A stretch of 64,000 bases of DNA from Methylobacterium sp. J-048. GTDB taxonomy: Bacteria > Pseudomonadota > Alphaproteobacteria > Rhizobiales > Beijerinckiaceae. The stretch is taken from NCBI RefSeq assembly GCF_022829515.1, contig NZ_JAKSYL010000178.1, positions 56,559 through 120,558 on the forward strand. Direction: 5' to 3'. The notes beneath the pieces are model-generated. The model worked only from the letters and a program-made list of their open reading frames with translations, searched no databases and was not told the origin of the DNA. Of the stretch, positions 21,260-30,501 are shown piece by piece (position 1 is the first letter of the stretch; the number at the start of each line of letters is the position of its first letter). The position numbers were made by a program, and so were the translations under genes.

Positions 21260-23407
21260 ATGGTGATGCTTTCGCGGCTGAGTTCGCGCCTGCCGGCGAT
21301 GACGATCGGGTTGGCGCTGCTCAGCGCCACCGCGATGGGCGGTTTCAGCTGGTACTCGGCCAAAGCCGGCCTGATCGATGCGGCGAACGAGCGGTTGCAG
21401 CTCGCCGCAGCCGCCCGCCGGGACGGGATCGAACTGGTGGCGGACCGGATGCAGGCCGATTTCCTCGCCGCGGCGGCGCACCCGCAGATCGTCTCGAACT
21501 TCCCTGACCTGATCGAGACCCTCGACCCCGCCAAGCCCGACACCGCCGCGGTCGTCGATACATTCCGGGCGCCGCCGACCGTCGAGGCCCGGGTCGCGCT
21601 CGACGGAACCGGCATGTACGGGCGCCGCCACGTCAAGGTCCAGGAGGTCGCGCGCAAGCTCATCGCTCAAGCCGGTTACGCCGACCTGCTGTTCCTCGGT
21701 GACGACGGCCGCATCGTCTACACGACCACCAAGGGCGGCGATTTCGCCCAGTCGGTGGCGGATGACGGCTTGAAGGGCACGGCGCTGGCGCGTCTGGTCG
21801 AGCGGCTGAAATCCGCCGACCCGGGCACGGTCCTGTTCGAGGACTTTTCCGCCTATCCGGTTGACGGCGTGCCGGCCGCCTTCATCGGCCGCGCCATGAC
21901 CAAGCGGGCGAACGTCGCCATGGGTACGGCCCAGGCCGCGGAACGCATCGGCTTCATCGCCATGCGGGTGACGCCGACCCTGTTCGATCAGGCGCTCGCC
22001 AAGCGGACCGGCCTCGGCGCGACCGGCCAGGTTCTGGCCGCCGGCGCGGATGGGCGCTTGCGCAGCAACCCGCCGCTGAACCAGGCGGTGAAGGCCGGCG
22101 CCGGCCTCGCGCGCCTCGGGATCGAGGCCGATCGCCTCAAGGCCGGCGGCAGCTTCGAATTCCCGGCTGCGGACGGCCCGCACATGGCGGCGGCCTCGCC
22201 GGTCAGCGTCCTGGGCGCGCCCTGGAATGTGGTGGCGGAGCAGTCCCAGGCGGAGGCGATCGACGCCGTGCAGGCCCTCTCACGCACGCTGTTCCTGATT
22301 GGGCTCTGCGTCCTGGCGGGAACCGCATTGCTCGGCCTGCGGCTGGCGCGTTCGATCGTGTCGCCGCTCGGCGCCCTGACCCGGGCGCTGAAGGCCCTCG
22401 CCGACCGCCAGGCCCTCACCGATGTGCCGGGCAGCCGCCGCCGGGACGAGATCGGCGATATCGCCCGCGCCGTCGTCACCATCCGCGACGTGTCGCTCGA
22501 GGAGGCGGCGCAGCAGCTGCGGACGACCGAGGCGGCACGGATGCACGAGGAGCAGGCCCGCCGGGTCATGCTGCAGGACCTTGCCGACGATTTCGAGCGC
22601 TCGGTCGGCGGTATCGCCGAGGGGCTGACCCGGGGTGTCGCGGCGCTCCAGGGCGCGTCCGGTACCATGCGGGTCGCCGTGGCCGGCACCTCGGAGCGCT
22701 CGACCAGCGTCGCCAGCGCCGCGCGCCAGACCGCCGACAACGTCGACGCGGTCGCGGCCGCGGCGGAAGAGCTCGGCGCCACCGTGCAGGAGATCGGGCG
22801 CCAGGTGGAGCAGGCCGCCGGCATGTCGGCCACGGCCGTCGAGGAGGCCAAGCGGGCCGAGGGCACGATGGCGAATCTCGCCGCCGCCGCCACCCGGATC
22901 GGCGACGTGGTCGGCATGGTTTCGACCATCGCCGGGCAGACCAACCTGCTCGCCCTCAACGCCACGATCGAGGCCGCCCGCGCAGGTGAGGCTGGCCGCG
23001 GCTTCGCGGTGGTCGCGGCCGAGGTCAAGGAACTCGCGACCCAGACCAGCCGGGCCACGGAAGAGATCGGCCGTCAGGTGGCGTCGATCCAGGCGGTGAC
23101 CGGCGGCGTCTCCGAGGCGATCCAGGGGATCGTGTCCCAGATCGAGGCGATGAACCACGTCTCCACCAGCATCTCGGCCGCCGTCGAGGAGCAGGGCGTC
23201 ACCACGCAGGACATCGTCCGCAGCATGGGGCAGGCCTCGACCGGGACCAGCGGGATGACCACCGGCATCGCCGAGGTCGCCCGCGTCGCCGGCGATGCCG
23301 GCCAGGCTGCCTCTTCGGTGGCCCAGGCCTCGGACGACCTCGCGGCCCAGTCGGAGCGGCTTCGCGCCGAGGTCTTCCAGTTCCTGCAGAACGTCCGGGC
23401 GGTCTGA
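21260..23407 (+). CDS. Methyl-accepting chemotaxis protein with large periplasmic domain
   Basis: A 715-residue receptor of a different lineage from the tandem pair. A membrane helix near residues 13-33 is followed by a periplasmic domain of about 310 residues with the strand pattern of a Cache sensor (for example YADLLFLGDDGRIVYTTTKG near 140-159). A second helix lies near 345-368, then HAMP, then a signalling domain with the tip [20 protein letters not shown] near 563-582. It probably binds a small molecule in the periplasm and signals to CheA through CheW. It is convergent with the two-component pair that follows. Confidence 0.92.
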   Translation: MVMLSRLSSRLPAMTIGLALLSATAMGGFSWYSAKAGLIDAANERLQLAAAARRDGIELVADRMQADFLAAAAHPQIVSNFPDLIETLDPAKPDTAAVVDTFRAPPTVEARVALDGTGMYGRRHVKVQEVARKLIAQAGYADLLFLGDDGRIVYTTTKGGDFAQSVADDGLKGTALARLVERLKSADPGTVLFEDFSAYPVDGVPAAFIGRAMTKRANVAMGTAQAAERIGFIAMRVTPTLFDQALAKRTGLGATGQVLAAGADGRLRSNPPLNQAVKAGAGLARLGIEADRLKAGGSFEFPAADGPHMAAASPVSVLGAPWNVVAEQSQAEAIDAVQALSRTLFLIGLCVLAGTALLGLRLARSIVSPLGALTRALKALADRQALTDVPGSRRRDEIGDIARAVVTIRDVSLEEAAQQLRTTEAARMHEEQARRVMLQDLADDFERSVGGIAEGLTRGVAALQGASGTMRVAVAGTSERSTSVASAARQTADNVDAVAAAAEELGATVQEIGRQVEQAAGMSATAVEEAKRAEGTMANLAAAATRIGDVVGMVSTIAGQTNLLALNATIEAARAGEAGRGFAVVAAEVKELATQTSRATEEIGRQVASIQAVTGGVSEAIQGIVSQIEAMNHVSTSISAAVEEQGVTTQDIVRSMGQASTGTSGMTTGIAEVARVAGDAGQAASSVAQASDDLAAQSERLRAEVFQFLQNVRAV

Positions 23408-23438
23408 TCCAACCCACGGAAACCCGGCTCGGACGGTC

Positions 23439-24860
23439 TCAGGCCGCCCGGGCCGGCAGCGGCGAGGCCGGCCGCACCGTCCGCCCCGCATAGACCTGCG
23501 CGGCCAGGGGCAATTCGATGGCGGCGCAGAGCCCGCCCTCGCGCCGGTTCTCCAGGACCAGCCGGCCGTTATGCGCCTCGACGATCGCCAGTACGATCGA
23601 CAGGCCGAGGCCGAAGCCGCTGGCCTCGTTGAGGTTACGGGCCCGGTCGCCGCGCACGAACGGCTGCAGCATCGCGTCGCGCTCGGCCTCCGGGATGCCC
23701 GGCCCATGATCGAGCACGCAGACCCGGATTCCCCGCTCGGACGCCTCCATCCGAACCTCCGCCCCGCCGCCGTACTTCACGGCATTGTCCACCAGGTTGG
23801 TGATCGCTCGCTGCAGCTCCTCCGTCCGGCCCTGCACCAGGACGTGCCGGCTGCGTCCGACGCTCACCGCGGCGCCGAAATCCGAGAAGTCGTCGCAGAC
23901 CGTTTGCACCACCGAGGCGAGGTCTACGAGGCTGAGGCTGCCGGCATCGCGGGTCTGCCCGTCGCGCACGAAGGACAAGGCGGCCTCGACCAGGCCGTTC
24001 ATCTGATCCAGATCGCGCAGGGTGGCCGTGCGGGTGTGGTCGTCCTCGATGAACTCGGCGCGCAAGCGCAGGCGGGTGATCGGCGTGCGCAGGTCGTGGC
24101 TGATCGCCGCCAGCATCTGGGTGCGGTCGTCGATCAAGCGGCGCACCCGCGCCCGCATCCGGTCGAGCGCCCGGGAGACGGCGAGCACCTCGCGGGGGCC
24201 CGCCTCCGGCAGGGCGACGTGGTCGTCCCGCGTGCCGAACGCCTCCGCGGCGCCGGCGAGTCGCGCCAGCGGCGCCGTCAGCGCCCGGGTCGCCCAGACG
24301 CAGAGCAGCGCCAGGGTCAGCGCCAGGAACACGACGGTGAAGATCAGCGCGCTCTGTCGCGGCGGGTGCAGGGGAGCGTTCGGCAGCGTGGCCTGAAGGG
24401 TCGCCCCGGTCGGCGTCACCACCCCGATATGCAGCAACCCGTCCGATTGCGCCTGGTCGGGATCGATGGCGGAGAGATCGACGACAGTCACCGGTCGACC
24501 GGCGCCGACGCGCAGGCGGTTGATGACCGGCAGGTTGGGCACGGGCACCGCGCCCGGCGGCACCGTCCCGTCCCAGGCCTCGACCCGGACCAGAGGCAGG
24601 CTGCGCCCGCTCGCCAGCAGGGCCGGCCGCACGGCCGGGTCCGCCTCGTCGAGGAGTCGCACCAGCGTGGACAGCCGGCCCGCGGCGACGCCCGGCAGCG
24701 TGTCCGGGTTCTGCGGTTCATGCAGGAGCAGGAACGCCGCGGTGGCGACCATATGGGCCACCGCGATCCCGGCCACGACCAAGAGAGCGATCTGGCCCGC
24801 GATGCTCTGTGGGCGCAGCCGGGCGCGCAGGTGTCCGAAGGCCTTGGGAAGCGCGCTCAT
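23439..24860 (-). CDS. Membrane sensor histidine kinase (EnvZ-like)
   Basis: A 473-residue kinase. The first membrane helix is near residues 22-45 and the second near 175-195, enclosing a periplasmic domain of about 130 residues. A HAMP domain follows (LTAPLARLAGAAEAFGTRDD), then the phosphoacceptor H255 in [18 protein letters not shown] and the ATP-binding domain with NLVDNAVKYGG, DHGPGIP and GFGLGLSIV. The motif [16 protein letters not shown] is typical of the EnvZ group. The ATG overlaps the stop of the response regulator by four bases. The signal is unknown. Confidence 0.93.
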   Translation of the reverse strand: MSALPKAFGHLRARLRPQSIAGQIALLVVAGIAVAHMVATAAFLLLHEPQNPDTLPGVAAGRLSTLVRLLDEADPAVRPALLASGRSLPLVRVEAWDGTVPPGAVPVPNLPVINRLRVGAGRPVTVVDLSAIDPDQAQSDGLLHIGVVTPTGATLQATLPNAPLHPPRQSALIFTVVFLALTLALLCVWATRALTAPLARLAGAAEAFGTRDDHVALPEAGPREVLAVSRALDRMRARVRRLIDDRTQMLAAISHDLRTPITRLRLRAEFIEDDHTRTATLRDLDQMNGLVEAALSFVRDGQTRDAGSLSLVDLASVVQTVCDDFSDFGAAVSVGRSRHVLVQGRTEELQRAITNLVDNAVKYGGGAEVRMEASERGIRVCVLDHGPGIPEAERDAMLQPFVRGDRARNLNEASGFGLGLSIVLAIVEAHNGRLVLENRREGGLCAAIELPLAAQVYAGRTVRPASPLPARAA

Positions 24861-25576
24861 GACCGGGTCACTTCGGGGGTGAACAGGTAGCCGCCCGAGC
24901 GGATCGTGCGGATGAATTCGGGGTTGCGCGTGTCGCGCTCGATCTTCTGGCGGATCCGCGAGATCAGCACGTCGATGCTGCGCTCGAACGGTCCGGCCGT
25001 GCGGCCCTGGGTGAGGTCGAGGAGCTGGTCGCGCGACAGCACGCGGCCCGGCCGCAGGCAGAGCGCGTGCAGCAAGTCGAATTCCGCCCCCGTGACGGCG
25101 ATCCGGGCGCCCTCCGGCGACAGCACCTGCCGGAGCGACACGTCCAGCGTCCAGCCGGAGAAATGCAGGCGCCGCCGCTCGTCCGGATCCGGCGCCTCGG
25201 CAGAAACCCGGCGCAGGATCGCCCGGATCCGGGCCAGGAGTTCCCGGGGGTTGAACGGCTTGGCGAGGTAATCGTCGGCGCCCAGTTCGAGTCCGAGGAT
25301 GCGGTCGACCTCCTCGGATTTCGCGGTCAGCATCAGGATCGGGATCTGCGAGGCGGCGCGCAGGCGCCGGCACAGGCTCAACCCGTCCTCGCCCGGCAGC
25401 ATCAGGTCGAGCACGATCAGGTCGATCCGCGATTCCGCCAGCGCCCGGTCCATCTCGGTGCCGTCGCCCGCCAGCGTCACGCGGCAATCGTTGCCGCGCA
25501 GGTAGCGCGCGACCAGGGCCGAGATCTCGCGATCGTCCTCGACCACGAGGATGTGGGGTGTGGCGGGTGCGTTCAT
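24857..25576 (-). CDS. OmpR-family response regulator
   Basis: A 239-residue regulator with a receiver domain (acidic EDD near 13-15, phospho-acceptor D57 in LIVLDLMLPGEDG, lysine in YLAKPFN) and a C-terminal winged helix (SIDVLISRIRQKIE, ending IRSGGYLFTPEV). The start at MNAPATPHILVVEDD was preferred to one 12 codons upstream because the receiver begins immediately after it. It is first in a two-gene operon with the kinase, with a four-base overlap. Targets are unknown; the family usually controls envelope or transport genes. Confidence 0.92.
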   Translation of the reverse strand: MNAPATPHILVVEDDREISALVARYLRGNDCRVTLAGDGTEMDRALAESRIDLIVLDLMLPGEDGLSLCRRLRAASQIPILMLTAKSEEVDRILGLELGADDYLAKPFNPRELLARIRAILRRVSAEAPDPDERRRLHFSGWTLDVSLRQVLSPEGARIAVTGAEFDLLHALCLRPGRVLSRDQLLDLTQGRTAGPFERSIDVLISRIRQKIERDTRNPEFIRTIRSGGYLFTPEVTRS

Positions 25577-25728
25577 CGCGCAGGAATCGGCGAGCGGATC
25601 GGCGAGCGTCATCAGGGTATTATGCGCCGACGCGCCGACTATTCGAAGATGCTTGCGGGAACCATTTTGTAAGCGCGTGTTTCCAGCACAGCCGTAGCAG
25701 CGGCGGCGACTGGATTCCGGGAGAGACC

Positions 25729-26973
25729 ATGACCACCGAGGCGGCCAAGCCGGATCCGATCGCGCCGAAGCCGCCCGAACTGGTCTCGCCCTGGCATACG
25801 CCGGCTCGCGCGGCGCTCCAGGCCGAGGCCCGGGCCTTCGCGGCCGAGACGGTCCTGCCGCTGGCCGACGAGCTCGACCGGCAGAAGGCCGAGATGCCCC
25901 GCTCGCTCATCGACGCCATGGCCGCGAAGGGCTGGTTCGGAATCACGATCCCCGAGGCGCAGGGCGGCCTCGGCCTCGGGGTGTTCGAGTACTGCCTGGT
26001 CTCGGAGGAATTGGCCCGGGCCTGGCTGTCGGTGGGCAGCATCCTGGCCCGCGGCCAGGGGCTCGGCACCCAGACCCTCGATCCCGAGCGCCGGGCCGAC
26101 CTGCTGCGGCGCTCGGCCAGGGGCGCCTGGATCGGCTCGATCTCCCTGTCGGAGCCCAATGCCGGGTCCGACCTCGCCGGGGTGCAGACCCGGGCGGTGC
26201 GGGACGGCGACGACTGGGTGCTCACGGGAACCAAGCGCTGGGCCGGCTTCGCCAAGGGCGCCGATTTCGTCGAGGTCCTGGCCCGCACCCGCGATCCGGA
26301 GCCCGGCGAATCGCGCTCGGCCGGCCTGGAGCCGTTCCTGGTGGTGAAGGACCGCGACAGCTTCCCCCCCGGCATGACCGGCCGGGTGATCGACAAGATC
26401 GGCTATCACGGCTTCCAGACCTTCGAGCTCGACCTCGAAGGCGTGCGCGTGCCCGAGAGCGACCGGCTCACCGGGCTCTACGGCGACCAGGGGGCGGACG
26501 CCGATTCCGGCGGCTTCGCCTCGGTCCAGCGCGGGCTCAACATCGCCCGGGTCCACACGGCGGCGCGCGCGGTCGGCGTGGCGCGGGCGGCCGTGGAGGA
26601 CACCCAGGCCTACCTGCAGGAGCGCGTCCAGTTCGGCCATCCGATTGGCGATTTCCAGGCCCTGCGCTTCGCGCTGGCCGACATGGCCGCCGAGGTCGCC
26701 CAGGCGCGGGCGTTCTGGCATCAGGTCGCCCACCTCCTCGACCAGGGCGAGCCGGCCGAGAGCGAATCCGCGATGGTGAAGCTCCTGGCCACCGAGATGG
26801 CCGTGCGGGTCACCAACCAGGCGATGCAGCTCCATGGCGGAAACGGCTACACCACCGAGCGCCGGGTCGAGCGCTACTGGCGCGACGCGCGCCTGACCAC
26901 GATCTTCGAGGGGACCAGCGAGATCCAGCGGCGGATCATCAGCGACCGGATGCTGCCCCGGCCCGGCGGCTGA
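25729..26973 (+). CDS. Acyl-CoA dehydrogenase family protein
   Basis: A 414-residue flavoprotein that introduces an alpha-beta double bond into acyl-CoA, using FAD and electron-transfer flavoprotein. The N-terminal helical part, the middle beta barrel (IGSISLSEPNAGSDLAGVQT near 148-167) and the C-terminal helical part are all present. The C-terminal signatures MQLHGGNGYTTERRVERYWR and IFEGTSEIQRR are intact. The start MTTEAAKPDPIAPK follows a ggGAGAG-like ribosome site. It is divergent from the response regulator. Substrate chain length cannot be read from sequence. Confidence 0.9.
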   Translation: MTTEAAKPDPIAPKPPELVSPWHTPARAALQAEARAFAAETVLPLADELDRQKAEMPRSLIDAMAAKGWFGITIPEAQGGLGLGVFEYCLVSEELARAWLSVGSILARGQGLGTQTLDPERRADLLRRSARGAWIGSISLSEPNAGSDLAGVQTRAVRDGDDWVLTGTKRWAGFAKGADFVEVLARTRDPEPGESRSAGLEPFLVVKDRDSFPPGMTGRVIDKIGYHGFQTFELDLEGVRVPESDRLTGLYGDQGADADSGGFASVQRGLNIARVHTAARAVGVARAAVEDTQAYLQERVQFGHPIGDFQALRFALADMAAEVAQARAFWHQVAHLLDQGEPAESESAMVKLLATEMAVRVTNQAMQLHGGNGYTTERRVERYWRDARLTTIFEGTSEIQRRIISDRMLPRPGG

Positions 26974-27090
26974 CGGGTCGCGGCCCGTGCGGCGAATCGT
27001 CGAGCCGGACTCCCCGCCCCGTCCGGCCCGGCTACCTCACCGGGATCTGAGTGCGCCGCACCATCGGCGCAAACGCCATTCGGAAGACCC

Positions 27091-28947
27091 GTGTCGAAGC
27101 CCATCAGCGATTACGCCCTCATCGGCGACACCCATTCCTGCGCCCTGATCGCCCGGGACGGCTCGATCGACTGGCTGTGCTGGCCGCGTCACGACTCGCC
27201 GGCCCTGTTCCTGAAGCTCCTGGACGACGACAAGGGCGGCGCGTGCAGCCTCGCCTTCGACGGGCTCGAGGGCACGACGCGCCGCTACGTGCCGGACACC
27301 AACATCCTCGAGACCACCTTCACCACCGCCACCGGGCGCGCTCGGCTCCTCGACCTGATGCCGGTCAACCCTCCGAGCCCGGAGCCCGACGAGGGGCCCG
27401 ACGGCGAGGGCGAGAGCCGTCTGATCCGGATGCTCACCTGCGAGAGCGGGCAGGTGACCGGCCGGTTCGTGGTGCGCCCGACCTTCGATTATGCCCGCCG
27501 CCCCTGCACGCCGATCGTCGAGGGCCGGTCCGTCCTGTTCGAGGCTGGAGATTGCCGCCTGCGCGTCAACGCCTTCCCGCAGCCGCAGCTGGACGGCGAC
27601 GAGGCCGAAATCCGGTTCAGCCTGGAAGCGGGCGAGACCGGCTACCTGGTCCTGACCCATGGCGAGGACAACGAGGACGCCTGCATCGACGATTTTGCCG
27701 GCGCCCAAAGCCGCCTGGAATCGACCACCGAATACTGGCGCCGCTGGAGCGCCCGCAGTTCCTACCGCGGCGCCTATCGGGATGCGGTGATGCGCTCGGC
27801 CCTGTGCCTGAAGCTTCTGACCTATTCGCCGACGGGCGGCATCGTCGCCGCAGCCACCGCCGGGCTGCCGGAGGCGGTACCGGGAGACCGCAACTACGAT
27901 TACCGCTTCACGTGGATGCGCGACGCCGCCTTCACGGTGACCGCCTTCGTGATGCTCGGCTACCTGCGCGAGGCCTCCGAGTTCCTCCGCTTCCTGCGCG
28001 AGTGCGACGGCTCCTACGGGCGCGACACCAAGCTGATGTACGGCATCAGCGATGGCATGCCGTCGGAGGAGGTTTTGGACCATCTTGCGGGCTGGCACGG
28101 CGTCGGCCCGGTGGTGATCGGCAACCTCGCCGAGGCCCAGGACCAGCACGACATCTACGGCGAGCTGCTGCGGGCGCTCTGCGTGTTCCTGGAAGCGGTC
28201 GATTACGATCCGCCCGAGAAGGTCAACGACCGCCTGCCCGAGGTGCTGGACCACCTCACCGCCCGGGCGATCCGCCACCGGCACGATGCCGATAACGGCA
28301 TCTGGGAATTGCGGACCGGGCCGCGCCAGCAGGTCCACACCAAGGCGATGATCTGGGTGGCGTTGACCGATGCGGCCCGGATCGGCCGCAACATCGCGGG
28401 CGTCCCCGCGGAGAAGATCGCCGAGTGGGAGCGGATCGCCGCCGAGGTCCGGGCGGAATATCTCGAGAAGGGCTGGAGCCCGGAGAAGCAGGCCTATACC
28501 GGCGCCTACGAGTCGCACCACCTCGACGCGGCCGTGCTGCGCGTCGCCCTGTTCGGGGCGCTCGATCCGTCCGACCCGCGCACACGCTCGACCCTGGCGG
28601 CGATCGAGCGGGAGCTGGGCGACGGCGACCTGATCTACCGGTACCGCATGGATGACGGCCTGAAGGGCGACGAGGGCACGTTTACGGCCTGCGCGTTCTG
28701 GCGGGTCGGCTGCCTCGCGCTCGACGGGCGCACCCGCGAGGCCAAGGCCGCGTTCGAGCGGCTGATCGCGCGCGGCAACGATGTCGGCCTGTTCGCCGAG
28801 GAGATCGACGCGGCCACCGGCGAGCAGCGCGGGAACGTACCCCAGGGTTTCTCGCACATGGCGCTGATCAACGCGGCCCTGCGGCTGGAGGACAGCATCG
28901 ACCGGTTCGGCTTGGTCGACGCGGTCGCGCAGCGCGCGGCCGAATAG
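27091..28947 (+). CDS. Glycoside hydrolase family 15 protein (glucoamylase/trehalase-like)
   Basis: A 618-residue protein starting with GTG. The N-terminal block ISDYALIGDTHSCALIARDG followed by SIDWLCWPRHDSPALF is typical of the bacterial GH15 group. The catalytic (alpha/alpha)6 domain follows from about residue 240, with NYDYRFTWMRDAAFTVTAF (about 269-287), a substrate-binding block, and DNGIWELRTGPRQQVHTKAM near 401-420 containing a likely catalytic Glu. Characterised relatives act on maltooligosaccharides or trehalose. There is no signal peptide, so it should be cytoplasmic. The substrate is not certain. Confidence 0.9.
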   Translation: MSKPISDYALIGDTHSCALIARDGSIDWLCWPRHDSPALFLKLLDDDKGGACSLAFDGLEGTTRRYVPDTNILETTFTTATGRARLLDLMPVNPPSPEPDEGPDGEGESRLIRMLTCESGQVTGRFVVRPTFDYARRPCTPIVEGRSVLFEAGDCRLRVNAFPQPQLDGDEAEIRFSLEAGETGYLVLTHGEDNEDACIDDFAGAQSRLESTTEYWRRWSARSSYRGAYRDAVMRSALCLKLLTYSPTGGIVAAATAGLPEAVPGDRNYDYRFTWMRDAAFTVTAFVMLGYLREASEFLRFLRECDGSYGRDTKLMYGISDGMPSEEVLDHLAGWHGVGPVVIGNLAEAQDQHDIYGELLRALCVFLEAVDYDPPEKVNDRLPEVLDHLTARAIRHRHDADNGIWELRTGPRQQVHTKAMIWVALTDAARIGRNIAGVPAEKIAEWERIAAEVRAEYLEKGWSPEKQAYTGAYESHHLDAAVLRVALFGALDPSDPRTRSTLAAIERELGDGDLIYRYRMDDGLKGDEGTFTACAFWRVGCLALDGRTREAKAAFERLIARGNDVGLFAEEIDAATGEQRGNVPQGFSHMALINAALRLEDSIDRFGLVDAVAQRAAE

Positions 28948-28968
28948 GTCGACGTTCGTATCGCTCGG

Positions 28969-30501
28969 TCAGGCCGCGATCCGGATCGCCTCGTCCGACC
29001 CCGCTTCCGCGGTGTCGCGGCTGGCGCGGAACTGATCCAGCAGGTCGGCGCCGAGCCCGTCGAGAACCTCCTGCATGGCGGCCTGCACCTCCGGGTCCTC
29101 CTCCTTCGGCTCCGTGCGGTACCAGGCCAGGATCTGCTCGGGCAGCGCATCCAGGATCGCGCCGACCGGGTTGGCCGGCTCGGCTTGCATCTCCGCGACG
29201 ATCGCAGGCGCCACCATCACCGGATCTGGCGTCTCGACCGGTGCCACCGCGACGGTTTCGACGGCGCTCTCCGGTTCGGCAAAGGCGGTGCGGCGCTGGC
29301 TCTCCAGGGCGGCCCGCCAGGCGGCATCGGCCGCTGCGGCGTCGCGGCGGGCGGCTTCCCGGGCCGTCGCCTCGGCCGCGATGGCGCGGGCAACCTCGCG
29401 GGCCTCGTCGCGGGCGGCCTCGGCCTCGTAGCGGGTCAGCAACGCGACGACCGCCTGCATCTCCGGTGCCGGCAGGTCGGTGCAGGCGTCGATGGCGGAT
29501 TCGATCATCCGGCGTGACAGGCCGGCGCCCCGCAGGCTGGCCGAGCTGCCCGCGGCCGCCTGTCGGGCGCTCAGCGCCGCCTGCATCGCCGGGAGCAGCG
29601 CGTCGGGCAGCCCCGCCTTCCGATGCAGATCAGCGAAGGACCGGGGATCCCGCATGGCGCGGGCAATCCCCACGTGATCCAGGCCCGACAGGTCGGCCAG
29701 CGCCGCCTGCACGAAGTCGGTCCGGCCGGAGAGCACGGCGCGGAGGATCAGCCCCGCGGTGAGCTGGCGGGTGGTGCGCAGATGCGCCACGAGGCGCGCC
29801 AGAGCGGCGGCGCCGGATCCGTCGCAGGTCTCCAGAGCCACGCGCTCGCCCGCCTCGCGCCGCATCCGGTCGCAGCGCTCGGTGCCGATCCAGCCGCGGT
29901 CGGTGACGAACCGCGACAGCGCCTCGGCCACCGCGAGGCCGATCGCGTAGCGGACCTCCGGCGGCAGGTCGGATCGGCGAAGCAGCGCTTCGCGTAAGTC
30001 CGCTTCGTCGCCGCGGCGCTCGATCATCCGCAGCATCCGGCCCGCGGTGATCTTCGCCGTGGGATTTCCGGCGAGCACCACCAGGGTGTCGAGCTCGCCG
30101 ATCTCGGCCAAAGCCCCCGAAACCGCGTGGGACAGGTGATGGCGGGAGGCGATCACCGCCCGTGTGGCCTCGTCGCCCAAAGCGGCGGCATCGACCAGAT
30201 CTGCGTCGGTGAGCACCGGCGAGCGCGCCAGGACCGGCCGGGCCACTTCGGGCACGTCGCAGGACAAAGCCACCACCAGGGGCCGGGGCGTCCGCGCGGA
30301 GGCCGCGCAGGTCTCGGCGAGCGCCCGGCGGACCAAGGGCGACGGGTCGTCGAGCAGCGACAGCAGCGCGGTCTTGGCCTCCCAGGCCTCGTCGGCGGAG
30401 AGGTCGCCGTAGAGGTACGCCCGCGCCAGCGCGGTGGTTGCCTCGGCCCGGCGGCCGGCCGAGGCGTTCTGGGTCCAGGCCAGGAACTCGCGGATGATCA
30501 T
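28969..30501 (-). CDS. DUF2336 domain protein
   Basis: A 510-residue soluble, helical protein. The N-terminal half consists of repeating helix pairs (ALARAYLYGDLSADEAWEAK, SPLVRRALAETCAASAR, EATRAVIASRHHLSHAVSGA) resembling HEAT repeats, as expected for DUF2336. A Glu/Arg/Ala coiled coil spans about residues 345-400. The C-terminal 100 residues are acidic. The family is common in alphaproteobacteria and is uncharacterised. Its start overlaps the stop of the upstream transglycosylase gene by four bases, suggesting the two act together. Confidence 0.88.
   Translation of the reverse strand: MIIREFLAWTQNASAGRRAEATTALARAYLYGDLSADEAWEAKTALLSLLDDPSPLVRRALAETCAASARTPRPLVVALSCDVPEVARPVLARSPVLTDADLVDAAALGDEATRAVIASRHHLSHAVSGALAEIGELDTLVVLAGNPTAKITAGRMLRMIERRGDEADLREALLRRSDLPPEVRYAIGLAVAEALSRFVTDRGWIGTERCDRMRREAGERVALETCDGSGAAALARLVAHLRTTRQLTAGLILRAVLSGRTDFVQAALADLSGLDHVGIARAMRDPRSFADLHRKAGLPDALLPAMQAALSARQAAAGSSASLRGAGLSRRMIESAIDACTDLPAPEMQAVVALLTRYEAEAARDEAREVARAIAAEATAREAARRDAAAADAAWRAALESQRRTAFAEPESAVETVAVAPVETPDPVMVAPAIVAEMQAEPANPVGAILDALPEQILAWYRTEPKEEDPEVQAAMQEVLDGLGADLLDQFRASRDTAEAGSDEAIRIAA

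Noticed and set aside
23439..25487. 682-residue reading of the kinase frame
   Set aside because: The extra 209 N-terminal residues are the response regulator gene read in another frame; the kinase starts at 24860.
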